A DNA stretch of 64,000 bases, from contig NW_023503493.1 in assembly GCF_014529535.1 (NCBI RefSeq), positions 11,068,001 through 11,132,000 on the forward strand, in the 5' to 3' direction. Position 1 is the first letter of the stretch. Every line of letters starts with the position of its first letter. The translations under genes and the position numbers were made by a program. The notes under the pieces are model-generated. The model was not told the origin of the DNA, ran no database searches, and saw only the letters and a list, made by a program, of their open reading frames with translations. Below, piece by piece: positions 22,835-37,800 of this stretch. Source of the DNA: Bradysia coprophila (taxonomy: Eukaryota; Arthropoda; Insecta; Diptera; Sciaridae).

Positions 22835-25800
22835 ATGAGCGATATGGTCGTAACTGCTGATGAAATGTCTGTCGTTGATGTGTACGATTTAGCGTCCGAT
22901 ATTGGAAAGGAATGTGAGAAAATAATTGATTTATTTGGAGCTGATTCCCTGTTGAAATTGATGCCGAAAGTGATAAATGTGCTGGAATTACTCGAGACGA
23001 TTGCTACGCGCAATGAAAGTGAGAATACGCGTTTGCAGGAATTAAATGATCGTATTGCCCATTTGGAATGCGAGAAACAGGAAAAGGCTGTGTTTCGACA
23101 ACGATTTGATAAGGTAGGCGGCAGTGTTTTTCTTGATTTCTTTAAATTTTTTGTTGATATGAATCCAGTGGGATTTGAGATGGGATCGACACTCTTATTA
23201 CAGCTGCTGAACTTTTTTAGTTGATTAAATGTTTAAATTTGCTCTCACGAACATTGACGTTAAAATATTGTCAAGAGCAACTGTAAAGTGAATGTCCAAA
23301 TTTCTTGTACAAAAAATCTTTTTCAGTTTCCAACTTACTCACAAATATTCATCTCAAAGAAAATTTGCAATCAAAATTGTATGCAATACAATGTCGAGGG
23401 GGAAACCACTATTTTGTGATTAACATGGTTAATCAGTTAATCTGTTAATCAGAAACATAAGTTTTGTGAATCCAAACGGTTCATCGGTGATTAACATTGA
23501 TTAACCGCTATATTTCAAGTTTATTTGTAGTTTTGCGACGATTCCCCCGGTCAAATGCTGGTAAATCACCAAAACATTATCATGTTAATCACTGGTTAAT
23601 CATGTTAATCACATCAATAAAAAAGAGTGGTACCCCTCGTACAAGGTACAACCTGCGTAAATTGACCAGCCTGGTGCAGAACAGTTTATGAGAATTTTTA
23701 TGACTATTTTGCTCGCAATAAGAAAGTAGACTTTCAACACCAGCGTCAGTCAATTGACCGGAAATATTCCTCGTTTTATTCTTTATTTAAAAATTTTGAT
23801 CGCCTAAACTCAACTCAATATAAAACTTTACTTTTCGTGGGTTCTGTTTGCTTCGTTCCACACACATTCCATCACATAACGATAGCGTCTCTCTTCTCAT
23901 TTCTTACATTCTACATGTGCGAGTGAGTGCAACTACTCTCTCTACGTTTCTCTTGATTGAAGTATGGAAAAGCAATTTGCATCTTACGCACACGAAATAG
24001 TTATTTACGTATCTGCGGTGGACGGTATATTTTAGGCAATTTCGTGAGTTGTAGCCCGAACGAAGCCGCCCTATTTTCTGGAAAACGTTTTCTAAAATTT
24101 TCTACAATTTCTACAATTTTCTAAAACATCTAAAATCTCAGAATTTGTAGAAATTCGTAGAAACCGAGAAAATTGATTTCTTAAAATTTTTGTAAACAAG
24201 GCATCAGAACAGTCGGAGCGTTTGCTGCGACTTAGCCCCGTACAACCCGTAATCCTAATACGTCTACAACCCTCTAATGCGTCTGTTACCAAAATGCAAG
24301 TCAAGTTAGGCATTGTCAAATTTACTGAAACTGTTCATTTTTAAAATTGCACTTAGCGCAATTACGAAAGCCCGTACGAAGTACCTTTCAAATAAAACCA
24401 ACAATTTACGATATTATTTTAGAAATCCAAAATTTTTTGCCAACTTTCCATTGGGTATTCAATTACCTCTCAAATGAAACAAAAACTAGCAAAATCGGTT
24501 GAGATTTACTCGATTTATTTGAAAAAGGACTTAGGGCCGAGTAGCGGCCTTAGTGCAAGGGCCCAAATTTGAAACTTTTTTGCCATCATTCTATTCGGCA
24601 TTCAATTATCTCTCAAATGAAACAAAAACTAGCAAAATCGGATCAGATTTACTCGATTTATGTGCAAAAAACACTTAGGGCCGAGTAGCGGCCTTAGTCC
24701 AAGGGCCCAAATTTGAAACTTTTTTCGCCACGTTCTTTTCGGTATTCAATTACCTTCCATAAAAAACTAAATCTAGCAAAATCGGATAAGATTTACTCGA
24801 TTTATGTGCAAAAAACACTTAGGGCCGAGTAGCGGCCTTAGTCCAAGGGCCCAAATTTGAAACTTTTTTCGCCATCGTTCTATTCGGCATTCAATTATCT
24901 CTCAAATGAAACAAAAACTAGCAAAATCGGATGAGATTTACTCGATTAATGTGCAAAAAACACTTAGGGCCGAGTAGCGGCCTTAGTCCAAGGGCCCTAA
25001 TTTGAAACTTTTTTCGTCACGGGTAATTTTTTTTTAAATGTTGCAGCCCCTCGGGGATATGGGATGTTGGGGGGTCTATGGAAAGAGGACGTCGAGCTGA
25101 TCATTTTCCTAGAAGAAATTTGTTCTCTAACTTGCGATCTGAGAGCTGCTTGAAGGCTCGAGGTCGAATTTTTTTAAATAGCTATATCTCCAGATATATA
25201 GAACCGATCTATCTGGTCTTGGTGCAGGTTTGTAGGTAATTGATGGACGATTAAAACACAACACCAACCGACCCGGCCATGTCGGCTGTGGTGCCCATAA
25301 TGGACATTTGAAGTACAAAAGTGTCTGTATCTCAAAACACCTCATGTTTTTTTTCGCGTTTTTTTTCGCTTGAAATGTAGCCTTCCCTACAAAGCCTCAA
25401 AATATTACCAAGGCGCCGCACCTACAGCCCACAAAAACAGTTGAAGACCATTTTTCGAAGTCACCTTTGTATGACAAATATTCGATTAAATGTTATGAAA
25501 ACTGCCCTGCACACATTCCTCTTCGATTTTAAATGACAAATATGCAGCTATAGTATCACTGGAGACCAAAACCAACAAATACTAACCGACTTTCGTAGAA
25601 ATATGTCGATTTTTTCAACATTTTGTCACCATCGGGAACACGTTTGATTCTGTGGAAGGTAGAAGTCAACCTGAAGTGGTCGGTTGTTCACTCTATCTGG
25701 ATGCTAGACATCACAGTTTTACAACAAGCCCACATTCGATGCAACCGATCTGGTTATATTGGCTCTATCATGTCAAATGTATGAGAAAATAAATCTACTA

Positions 25801-28800
25801 CAGCGTACAGAGACCGTAAATTTTCTTAGTTGATGATCGTTGTGCCTACTGCAGGTGTATGCAAAATTTTTTGCTAAAAGTGTAATTTGAAGTGATTTTA
25901 TTTGATTTTAAGGGTTTTTTGCACATAAATCGAGTAAATCTCATCCGATTTTGCTAGATTTAGTTTTTTATGGAAGGTAATTGAATACCGAAAAGAACGT
26001 GGCGAAAAAAGTTTCAAATTTGGGCCCTTGGACTAAGGCCGCTACTCGGCCCTAAGGGTTTTTTGCACATAAATCGAGTAAATCTCATCCGATTTTGCTA
26101 GATTTAGTTTTTTATGGAAGGTAATTGAATACCGAAAAGAACGTGGCGAAAAAAGTTTCAAATTTGGGCCCTTGGACTAAGGCCGCTACTCGGCCCTAAG
26201 TGTTTTTTGCACATAAATCGAGTAAATCTCATCCGATTTTGCTAGTTTTTGTTTCATTTGAGAGATAATTGAATACCTAATAGAAAGTTGGCAAAAAATG
26301 TTGGGTTTCTAAAATAATATCGTAAATTGTTGGTTTTATTTGAGAGGTACTTCGTACGGGCTTTCGTAATTGCGCTATGCGCAATTTTAAAAAATGAACA
26401 CTTTTAAATTTGACCATGCCCAACTTGACTTGCATTCTGGTAACAGACGCATTAGAGGGTTGTAGACGTATTAGGGTTCCGGGCGTATTACGGCTACGTA
26501 TGTATTATGGTTACGGACGAAGTAGGATTACGGGTCGTACGGGGCTAAGTCGCAGCAAACGCTCCGACTGTTCTGATGCCTTGTTTTTATTGCGGATTCG
26601 TCATCTATGAACATAACCAAATGCTTTGCCCTTACTGTCTGCTTCCAATTCGACGTGTTACAAACGGCATATTAATCTTATAAGCCCCCAGTACTTCGTA
26701 CGGGGCTAAAAATCGAGAGATCGAAGAAATTTATAAAAATTCTAGGAACACCTTACAGACTTCTGGAACTAAGTGAGGGCGACAAACGAAAGTGTCTAAA
26801 ATATTCTACAATAGATGCGTATATAAATTTTCATGCCAAGGCGTGAAAAATCCATTACATAACTCACGATAAAAATGAAAAATCTCGGATTAACCAAATA
26901 CACACTAAACGATTTCAAGCTAAAATGTAAATTTTAGTAAGAACATTTCAGTTCAGTCGTCGATCTTACATCAGCTACCAGCGCGGTTTTGAGAATATTG
27001 CTCATATGCTCATTATTTTATTTAAAGTCAAATACGAACGGAATTTACATTTATCCATCCCTCGTAACCGAACTTCAGAGCCCATAACAAAATTTATTCT
27101 GAAATTTAATCATTTCAAAGATCGTTGGTTTGCTACCTCTACTTCACTATGTATCTTGGAAGTGAACGGGTTTGAAAATGTTCGTTAAAACCATTGAAAT
27201 AGTAGATTTTATATCAAATGCATGAAAGTAGCTATACATGAGAAGTTATTATAGCGTGATTAGTTGTTCATTCTCTGGAAAGTAATGAAAATTCTTCTTT
27301 CTTGATAAATTTCAACGAATCAAATTTTCTAAAAACTTTTTTTTGCGAACAAGAAAAATCATCTCAGCATGGACATGTAACATGAAAAACATCATCTCAA
27401 TTTTCGTTTCATTAAGGTGTATATTCACATCTCGAATTAATCTTAATTGAGAGGGTGGACGGGTGGATATTATGATGCCCTGTTTCGACATTCATCCGGT
27501 GCATTCAACAATATTTTTTTTAAACTGAAAATATAATCAGAATAACTCTTGCATACAGCGCAATAAAATTGGAATATACGAAAAGTTACAGTACACCAGT
27601 GAGACTACCTACAACTATTCAGCGTGAAAATATCATTATTTATTATGCGAATGACTCCCCGAAGAGATTTTCTGCATAGGAATGGTGTGTGCATAAACTT
27701 TAGCATTTTATAGATCACATCAGAATATATAGAGCTTTCTGTAAATTGAAATAATTAAATGTCAAACCAATTGAAATGTTCCAGTTGCCCAGCAATGGAG
27801 CGCTATTTTCTGCGGAAATAATCTCACACAGTTGGGGTTGCCGGGGGTTGCATTTTTATTAAATAAAAACTCATATAAAAATCAACCCACTTGTTCGGTG
27901 CATGCTCTTTTCTTACCAGTTGAAACTTTATGTTTGTGATTTTTCAACTTGTGCACACTATATTTTCAGTAACAATTTATCGGTAAATAGGGATGTAAAG
28001 TACACCTTACCGCTCTATTCGTTGAAAGAAACAGCACGTGTTCAGCTGCATAGCTAAACCAACCGATAAACAGATAGATTAAAGTTTGCCACTATTTTCA
28101 AATGATTGTTGTTGTGGGTGGAATTGCCGCTCCCGACACTGACTATAAACTTCTCTGCGCGCCAAAGTTAGGAAACATTTTCTGTAATTTTCAATTTACT
28201 TTTTAAAGATTATCAATACCTCTAGTGTGTATATAACTCTTCAATGTCTGAATCAGGGCCTATTTTTGGGAATTGTAATTCTGAAAATTCAGAAAAATTC
28301 CGAAAAAAATCAGAATTTTTTCGGAATTTGGTCAGAATTATTCTGAATTTTTCCGAATTTTCCGATTTAAAATGCCCAATAATAAGCCCTGGCGTCTATA
28401 ATATCAATGCACATATCAATGGATATATTAACATTTAGAAACAAACATCGCTGTTAGAACAGGTATACCTGGTGCAAATAGAAATGTATTTGAAATTGAA
28501 AATGAGATTGCAGTTGAATTAATAATGAAATTCTCAAATGTAAGTTTATACCAGTGAGACGGAAATATAATATTTATTCCATCGATTTAATGAATATGTC
28601 CTCTTCCTTGGTCGAAAATTGGTTTAAAGGTCGAATATCCATTCAATAGCCTTCCTACGTCATCCACTCAATCGAAATTCTTCTTAATTTTTGAGTTGAT
28701 ATCCAACTTCTCATCCCTTTAATGATTTTTTTGAACTTTTAGTATGTCGGATCACGTCAAATAAGTCTCGAAATATTTTAAATTTTGTGCAAATTGTTTC

Positions 28801-31800
28801 GCTAAGCGAATATTTCAGTTCATAATTACATTCTCGATATTTGCTAATTTTGACGGAAACGATGTCGCTTTTCGGATTTTAGAAATATTGTCTTCTAGGA
28901 ATAATAATCAACATTTCATTGAATTCAGTTCATTCCATTCAAGGAATTTTTCTTCTCGATGTATTGGCAATCGCCCAAAACCACTTACAGTGGAGGTGTG
29001 ACGCAAGTCCTGTTATCCACTTACAAAAGAACTGATATCGGTGTAGGTGACGCTTACAGATTCGACACGCAAAAAGGTATACGTCACAAATGGCAGCTGA
29101 TGAGGAAATTACGCGAAAGGCTTATCAACAAAAATCTTACCAGAAAAATTTTAGGAAATTATAATAAAAAAGTTTGCGTCACAAGGGGCAGATGTTGAGG
29201 AAGGAAAATTTTTAAAATTGTGAAATACATTCCTTTAAAAAATGGAATTCAAACGGAAGAAAGCCGAATCATCTGCCCCTTGTGACGTAAACTTTTTTAT
29301 TATAATTTTCTTCCTAAAATTTTTCTGGTAAGATTTTTGTTGATAAGCCTTTCACGTACTTTCCTCATCAGCTGCCATTTGTGACGTATACCTTTTTGCG
29401 TGTCGAATCTGTAAGCGTCACCTACACCGATATCAGTTCTTTTGTAAGTGGATAACAGGAGTTGCGTCACACCTCCACTGTAAGTGGTTTTGGGCGATAT
29501 CAGCTCTTTTGTAAGTTGTGATTTTTTCTAATTTGGTCGCAGATAATAGACAATCATATTGTGCAGTTTGAACGAAAATATTCTTCTTACAAAACTGTAT
29601 AACTTTCTCTTTGATCTGAATCTTCCAGCTTTCATTTGACGAAAATCGAAAATTTGACGAAAATAAAAAATTTGACGAAATTCGAAAATTTCGACGGAAT
29701 TTGAAAATTTGACGAAAATCAAAACTTTGATAAAAATCGAAAATTTGACTAAAATCTAAAAATTGACGAATATCGAAAATTTGACGAAAATCGAAAATTT
29801 GACGCGCTTAAAACGCTCATAGCTCCCAAATAAGCGACTTTTTAGGGAAACAGTGAAACACGTATCGACTAGAATCTAAAACTCTATAACTTTGTCTTTT
29901 ACACGAGGTTTCCATCTGCCGTATTTTCCGAGTTATGGCTGACATAGCTCGCACTTAAAACGCTCATAGCTCCCAAATAGACGACTTTTTAGGAAAACCA
30001 TGAAACACGTGTCGAATAAAATCTGAAACTCTATAAATTTGTCTTTTAAACGAACTTTCTATCTTTTATATTTTCTGAGTTATGGGTCATATAGCTCAAT
30101 GGCTCAAAACGCTCATAGCTCCGAAATTATAAGCTTTTAGGAAAATTCCTTCAAATTAGTTTCTTAGAATTACGTCCTTAACATACCCTGAAAATTTCAG
30201 CCAAATTCACCGGTAAATTAAAAAGTTTCGCCGTAACAGAGTGACAAAGTGACAAAGTAACAAAGGTTGGTAAAATTCATCAATTTCAAAATGTATGAAA
30301 ATGAATTTCTTCATACAAATTTCTGCAAGTTTCCAAGTTTTGAAATTTAATATCTCGGCCAAATTTTAACCTTATGAGGCGTGTGATAGCTCGTTGAACT
30401 CGTATGGACGCCCAGATTACGAATAAAATACTTTGGGGGTAGTAGGAGCAAAGGGGGAAAAGTCAAAAAGTTCGTGTATATATGTTCCTCAGTCCTGCGG
30501 AAAATTTTTTTTGTCAAATTTTTCAGTGTGAACGGACTTGCGTCACGGCCCTTCACTAACGTAGGGCCATGATATTTTTTCACTTTATGATTTTAAAATT
30601 CTTAGAACATTCGTCTAGTGGAGAATTCCGTGAAGAATTCATCATTTTTGGCTGATGAAAAAAAAAATCGCCGAAGCGTGAACCTGTCTTTATGCCGTTT
30701 CTTCACACTTTGATTATTTTTCTTGGCGTTTCTTCTCAGTTTGGCGATTTTACATGGCTTTTCTTCACACTCTGTGCGATTTTTCTTTGTGATTCAACCT
30801 TGGACGAATTATATCTAGACTGGAAATTACGAACAAAATTACGTAAAAAAGGTATCCCCGACATTATATACGAAATATTTGGTAGTGTGAGAATTGGTGG
30901 GTAAATTAGGGCGAAGAATTTGAATTTGTCTCTGGAATTTTAATCACGGTTCAAATATGATTGAAATGGAGGAATGGAATCGGAATAAAAGTTGAACAGG
31001 CACGGTTGCTTTCGCCTCGGATCAACAAAAATCACACGAAAATTGAACCTTCAAATTTCTTTATTTACTCAAAAACGCGAGGTGACATTTCACAGTGAGA
31101 AGTGAAACTCGCATTGTAAACACTATTCACTAACACAAGTTTTTTAGTAACATTTTTTCCTTTACTAGGGAGGGAAAATGGACTTTCCGTCCCTAGGGAA
31201 AAGTCTTTTCATCCTTCGTAAAGGAAAACGTCATACTACACTCGGTAAATACTTTGATATCTCGTATCGCGATGAGTAAAAGTAGCTCGGGCTAAAGCCC
31301 TCGGACACTTACTCATCTGGATACGAAATATCAAATTCCTTCCCTTGTATAGTAATATACTATTTATTGCATGCGTCAAGAGTGTAGTATTGATGTGAGT
31401 GAAAATATTTTCCCATCACTAGTGATGGAAAAGTCAATTCCGTTGTCACTCCCAACACACTCTAGTCTATTACAGTAAAATATGTTTCAAAATAGACACG
31501 CGGTGTGTACTTTCCTCGTGCTGCACACTCAGTATACGTAAACACCTTGTGTGTATTGGTCTTCTTCGAAATCTACTATTTTACATAGGGATAAAAGTGG
31601 AATGAATGGTCAAGCTCACGTGTGAATTTTGTTGATTAAAGGCGAAGCCGATTTCAATAAACACACGAAAATGTGACTTTTCATTCTTATTCCGAGCAAT
31701 GTATACAATTTTTCGCATTACACCACCGTTGGAAATGTTTGAATTGTCACTATTTACATTACATATACTTACGTGACTGTTTTTAATTATAGTTGCAAAC

Positions 31801-34800
31801 AATTCTGCTGAAAATTGATGCACAAACAATTGAATTAATTCGAGACAACAATGTCGGACTTCTCAAAATATTGCCCCTAAATAAAGCTTTTGTCAGTCTG
31901 TGCATTCAAAATTTATGTCTGTTTGACCATCACTAACGAAGCTTTGTTCGTTTTACTTGATGTCAACATAAACAGTTACAATAGATATCTGATTACACGT
32001 CTCATAAAGCACACAGCAAAAAATTTAATAAAGTTATAGCATGGGGTGGCACTTATTTTTCTTTCAGTTCTCCAACCGACATGTGACATTCGATATTCCG
32101 TTGCTACGCATCTGATATACAAGAAGATAATAAAAAAAATGTTTTTTTTTTGTAGTATTCGATGGATTTTACCATTCGACTTAAAGCATAGCGGTTGGGG
32201 TGGTTGTGCAATTCAAAAAATACAAAGCCGAATAAGCCATCGATTTGATGGGAATTTTATTTTGATACACACCGAGAGATTATAAACCTCGATAGTGACA
32301 CATTTCAGATGCTGAAAAATAACCCATTTGCGTTACAAAGTGCAGTCTTACGTCTCTAATTCCATTAATTTTGTTCCATTGTATGTTGGGTTTCAAAGAA
32401 TTATATTCCATCAAATTTCATGTTTTATGTTCATCGCCCAAAGTAAAAGCGGAGGACAATAGACACAACGTAGTTACAAATTGTGTGAGACCACAGCACT
32501 GCTCCTTGCATGAACGTAGAAAATATTCGGAGGCCGATGAAGTCACAGTAGGCGCTGCGTTTCTTTTGTATGATGAATTATTTTCGTTGTATGAGTATAC
32601 AAACAGTCCTAAGCGGTGGCTCAGTGTTCAGTGTTCAGTGTTCATGCTAGGAGCAGTGCTGTGAGGAGACGCAACAGTGTACCTTAAGAAGAGTAGTTTC
32701 TTACGATTAGATTCAAGTGATGGACAAGAAATATATATCGACTATCTACAGATGAACAGATTGAGTGAAAGCGTACAAATGTTAATCATTTAGCATAGTT
32801 TGTAATTCAATTTATTAGTGTGTACGAAACACAGGGCCGGATTAGCATTTACAGCGCCCTGGGCAATGAGCCTTGCAGCGCCGCATGAAAAATTTATTAA
32901 AGAAATTGTTTCCCACATTGTCAACCAAATCAAATAAAATGTTTTCAACATTTCCTCAAGAATATTATTTTCTAAGTAATGTGTAGTTAGAAACGGCGAG
33001 CGAGGCGAGGTGGCAAGCTTATGATAGCATATAACCATATATGAATGAGAGATATATGATATAACCAGAGTTTTTGTGATTAATTCGCAAAACTTTCCCA
33101 CAAACAAAAATCAAGTAAAGTTATAAAAAGGTTTCGCTCGTATTTTTCGGGATTTTAAGTTTGAAGTTTGTAGAATGAATCCGAAACAATTTTTTCTTGA
33201 AATTCTTCTTGAAGAACAAATCAAATCAAACAAATTTATTTAGCAAATAGCTATTTTCAAATACAAAGTTCCATAATCACAGACATTGAAAAATGAACAC
33301 TACAATTCAAATTTACATCACAATTCTATAGTTTCATTCAGGTGTTCTTTCAATTTACACTCGAATGTCCTCTCATTATTCTCACTTTTCACTTCCCTTG
33401 GACGATCGTTAGAACATGAACGCGTTGTGAGGAAAAACCAAGAAAAAAACGTGAATTTTTGACACAATATTTGTGATACTGTTACAGTTTCATTATATTG
33501 CGAGATTTACTCTACTTGGTAAGGCAACGCACTGCTCCTAGTATGAACATTACTTTGACAAACGTCGAATTTGGAGGCTTTTGTGATGAGAGCTACCGCT
33601 TAAGATTGATTGTATTGTGTGTTTGAACTCACACAACTAAAACAAGTCACCTATCTTCACGAAAGAAACGCAGTGCCTACTGTGACTTCATCAGCCTCCA
33701 AATATTTCTTATGTTCATGCTAGGAGCAGTGCGTTGGGTAAGGTCATGATTCGGAAAAAACGACTTGCGTTGAAGCAATTTCAAGGATCTAGGACTCGGG
33801 ATCCCAAAAGTATTGAAGTTTAGGGCACTCTAGAATGATCCTTTGTCTTCACTCTGAAAGTGTTAGATCTTGAAATTTAGGTAATTGGCCTTGGATTTCG
33901 ACAAAAAAATCGCGAATATATGCCATGAACAATTTTTAATGGGCGGAAACGGATTTGTTCTGCAGCTTTTCCAGCTGCTTTATTTGTTCCAAACTTCCGT
34001 TGTCCGGCGATCATGAGCAGGTTTCAGCTCATGAGGAATTTACAAAATTTTCGAAAATTCCTCATGAGCTAAAAGCTTTCCATCATCCGACTATCACCGG
34101 CGGCTGACGAAAATGAAGCAATGGAATGGTTATTGAAAAATTATTTATAGTGTCTTCAGCCAGAAGCCTCAAAGTTCAACTTTTCTAAAGCAGGACCATC
34201 AAAAAAACGCTTTAAATAACCAAATACGAACAGCCTTGGGTTAGTCGATGTGCGTGTATTATTCAAAAATATCAAGTTAGATGTATATATGCATTTCTTG
34301 TAGCTCACATTTACCCCAAGAGAGTAGTGTACAGACGCAAGCGAAGCGAGCGCGATTTTTTTTAATCGACGTTGATTTGTGCATGACCTATGTTGAACGT
34401 GAAATTGTCGAGAAAATTTAATTTCTAAGCGCCCCTATTTTCCCAGCGCCCTGGGCCGGGCCCACTTTGCCCATTGGTTAATCCGGCTCTGACGAAACAT
34501 ATCGAACAAATTGAAACCCTGAGTACAAATATGATCTCAGCTGAAGATTATGTTGTCACGGTGCATACCTATGATGACATAATACCATACCTCTTCAGTG
34601 AAGACACACACACGAAATCATCTCTCAACTATCACGGTCACAAGTGATTCACTCTCAGCCAATTGAGCGAATACAGGTTTCATTTACGAAGTGTGCGTCG
34701 GAAATATTGCAAAAATCCGATATTACACAGCGATCGAAGATAAATATCAGAGGTGCACGTGAGAAAGTTGACCCAAAACATAAGATATTCAATAACATCT

Positions 34801-37800
34801 CTTGTTCATTTTTACATCAATCGAGAGGCATTCGATTGATTTTATTGTTTCGCATTCAGTAACAAAAATGGCTCTAATCGTACTGTTCGTGCTTCTTAAT
34901 TCGCTGGTGCGTAAATTGGGTTGAAATCTGGGAATTTTTCTGTTTATTAATTAAATCTACTTGCGTGGGTTGTAGGTAGCATTTTCATCTGCCGATGTTG
35001 CAGAATCATTAGCGGTGTACCAAAAGAACACAGACGGTGTATTCACTGCATTACAAAATCATTTAAATGCACAACGTCAGGCCTACAGTCAGGCGTTTTC
35101 CAAGTTGAGTGAGGATATCACTCGAAGCTGTGATGTTAGGGCTCGTGACGCACAAGATCACGCCCAATATGAATGCAGTCAACAATTGAACGATTTGAAT
35201 CGTCAGTTGCTAGATGTGACCAATCGAACCAATTCCGAAAAGGCACGTCTGCAAATCGAACTTCAGACACAAACTCTAAGCGCTGATAAGCGAATGGCGG
35301 AGACGATTAAAAATCATCAACAGGAATTGGCTCGTGTACGTTCCGAAATGGCTGCATCCAATGCTCAAACGTTGAACAATTTACGCCGCGAATTGGAAGG
35401 TCAGATCAGTGTTGCACAAGGTGAAGTGTTGAGAATTCAATCGGAACATGAAGCTGCGTTGCGAAACATTCAGGCTGAATTGGAACAAACGCGAAAGGAT
35501 GGTGAGATTCGTTACCGGAATGTTCAGCTGGGAATCGGACAGCAAAATCGTAAATTCCAAGAAATATTTTGAAATGGTATAATCGATGAGATAGAGCAGA
35601 CCATGATCAACATAAACCAGGGACTGTATTTGGAAAAACATTTTCCCTCATTTTCCTTGAATTTGTGGGAAAATTCAGGAAAGTTTAGTAAAATATGGGG
35701 AAATGTTTGCTCAAAAATAGTCCCTGACATAAGAACTTTCTGATAACTCAGGAATTTCAATAAAATATGCAGTCAATCGATTCGAAAATGTTTTTTTTTG
35801 TTATTCTGTGTCGATGTTTTCGCTATATTCTGTTTACAGTCGATTCTCTTGTTGTGTTGAAATGGCGGACAGCTCTTAACAAGAAAGCTTACACAAGTTC
35901 TCGATGTATCCTTGAATTAACACCAATTCAATGATAGTTTAGTAATTGATGAAAGTGAGACAAGGGAAGAGATTATTGCTCTGAAGTTGTTAAAAGTCGA
36001 AATATTTGACGATGAATGTCGAAAATGTGAATGTTGTAAGTACCGTCCAACATTCGCCCTATGTTCGAACAGTTTATACTAAGACATGAAGAGTTCCAAA
36101 CCATTTTCTAATATCCCATACTAAGCCTATTTTTGTTGTTTGTTTGATAAGCCACAAAACCATGTCAATGTCATGTCCATGGATTACCCTTTCCTTCTTA
36201 CGTTGTTGTGAGATTAGACTTTATGCGAATCGAGCTGAAATGTTTTCTTATTTTTTTCGTGGTTCACAATGATAACTCAGTACGATGATTTCAGTTCAAC
36301 TATATACCGATAAGAACACAATGCTGCCTGCATGGAAACTAATGGAAAAACAGTTTTCCTTTTTTTTATTTAGTTTAAGATTATGATTTCCATTTGCATA
36401 AAATTGTTTGGCATTTACGTTAGCATTTTGTAGTAATCTTTAGCAAACCGAAAACAAAATCTTATTCAATTTCGATAATCTTTTGAGTCATCGCCTTTTA
36501 TTCGGGTGGATTATTTGATTTGGTTAAGCTTCATTGGAAAAAATTATCAGCAATTTTCGTGCTTCTGGTAATACTCAAGCCAAGAGATTTATTTCTCATT
36601 GGCATTGAATTATAAGAAACCAGATCATGTCGTTGTCTTTGATTCGAGTTCATTACCCGATGAACTATGCCATTACCGATTCTGTACTGCAACCTTTTCG
36701 CATGCCATGTCACTGTCGGAAAGAACTTTAGCATCGCTTGACTTGTATTGTGGTGCTAGTAAAAAAGTTTATCAATGAAAGAACACCCTATACTGTGGCT
36801 AATGGCACCGGAAAAAAACTATTGGCACCCAATATAAAAAAGCAGTTTAAAAATATATAAAAAATGAAAATTTGTACACAATCTTAGGGAATTCATCATT
36901 TTACGAAACGGATTTTTCGATCCTAGGGAACTCATTTTTTACAAAATGTAACGTAAAGGCGGATTGATCGATCTTAGGAAATGTATCCTTTTACGAACTG
37001 TAACGTAGATGTAGGTAATTCGATCTTAGGGAATTCGTCTTTTTACTAAATGCAATGTGAAAATGTTTTGTTCGATCTTGGGAATTCATTCGTTTACGAA
37101 ATGTAACGTAAGGGTGTCTACTAGACATTGTAACGCATGCATGTTGGAACCGTGTGTTGTAGCCATAGTTGGTAGAGTTGTTTATTTTGTTTCACAAATA
37201 GTTTGTGTAGACCAGAAAGGAGCGAGGGTCGCGAATCGCTCGAGTTAGAATTTCGTATTTTATTCCAGATGAGAACACAACGTTTTTCATTAGTGCGAGG
37301 TGTGATTAAGCGGATTTCTCCACGAAACAAAAACATCAATTGGTTGACAGTTCGGTTGACAGTCAAAACAGGAGGAGATAAAATAGACATTTATTTACTG
37401 TAAGGCGCTTCTATTCATTTCGCGTGCGTAAATATTCATTCGATGAACGTGTAAAATTGCTACAGTACACAACATCTTATCTCTAGCTTGTGCTTCAACT
37501 GGAATTTTGCGCATCTGCATCATTTGGACACATGTTCGTAAAATACCTATTTTATCCCCCAAACTGTGTCCCAAGCAAAACGTCATAGTCTCATGGCTTT
37601 TAGTCGAACAAAGTTGCTAAAATACGTCGTCCAAAACAGATACGCAAGAAATTTCATGTAAGGGGTCGAAGGCATTTGAACAACCATCGTTTTTGGCCCC
37701 GAAACATGAAAAAAATTATTGCTGTCACCAATGAAGCAAACACAAGAGATGAGCAGGTAAAACTGCGGTAAGTTGATCCCCGAACACTTTTCCGAAAACA

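Noticed and set aside
23400..23620. Clustered 'gttaatc' motifs, considered as a short-repeat or CRISPR-like array
   Set aside because: Spacing and motif length are irregular and the context is an insect intron. It is simple low-complexity sequence.
28959..29198. 79-codon frame
   Set aside because: It is contained in one arm of the 28971-29497 inverted repeat.
32790..33107. 105-codon minus-strand frame
   Set aside because: It crosses the terminal inverted repeat and target duplication of the hAT-like element. No transposase motif.
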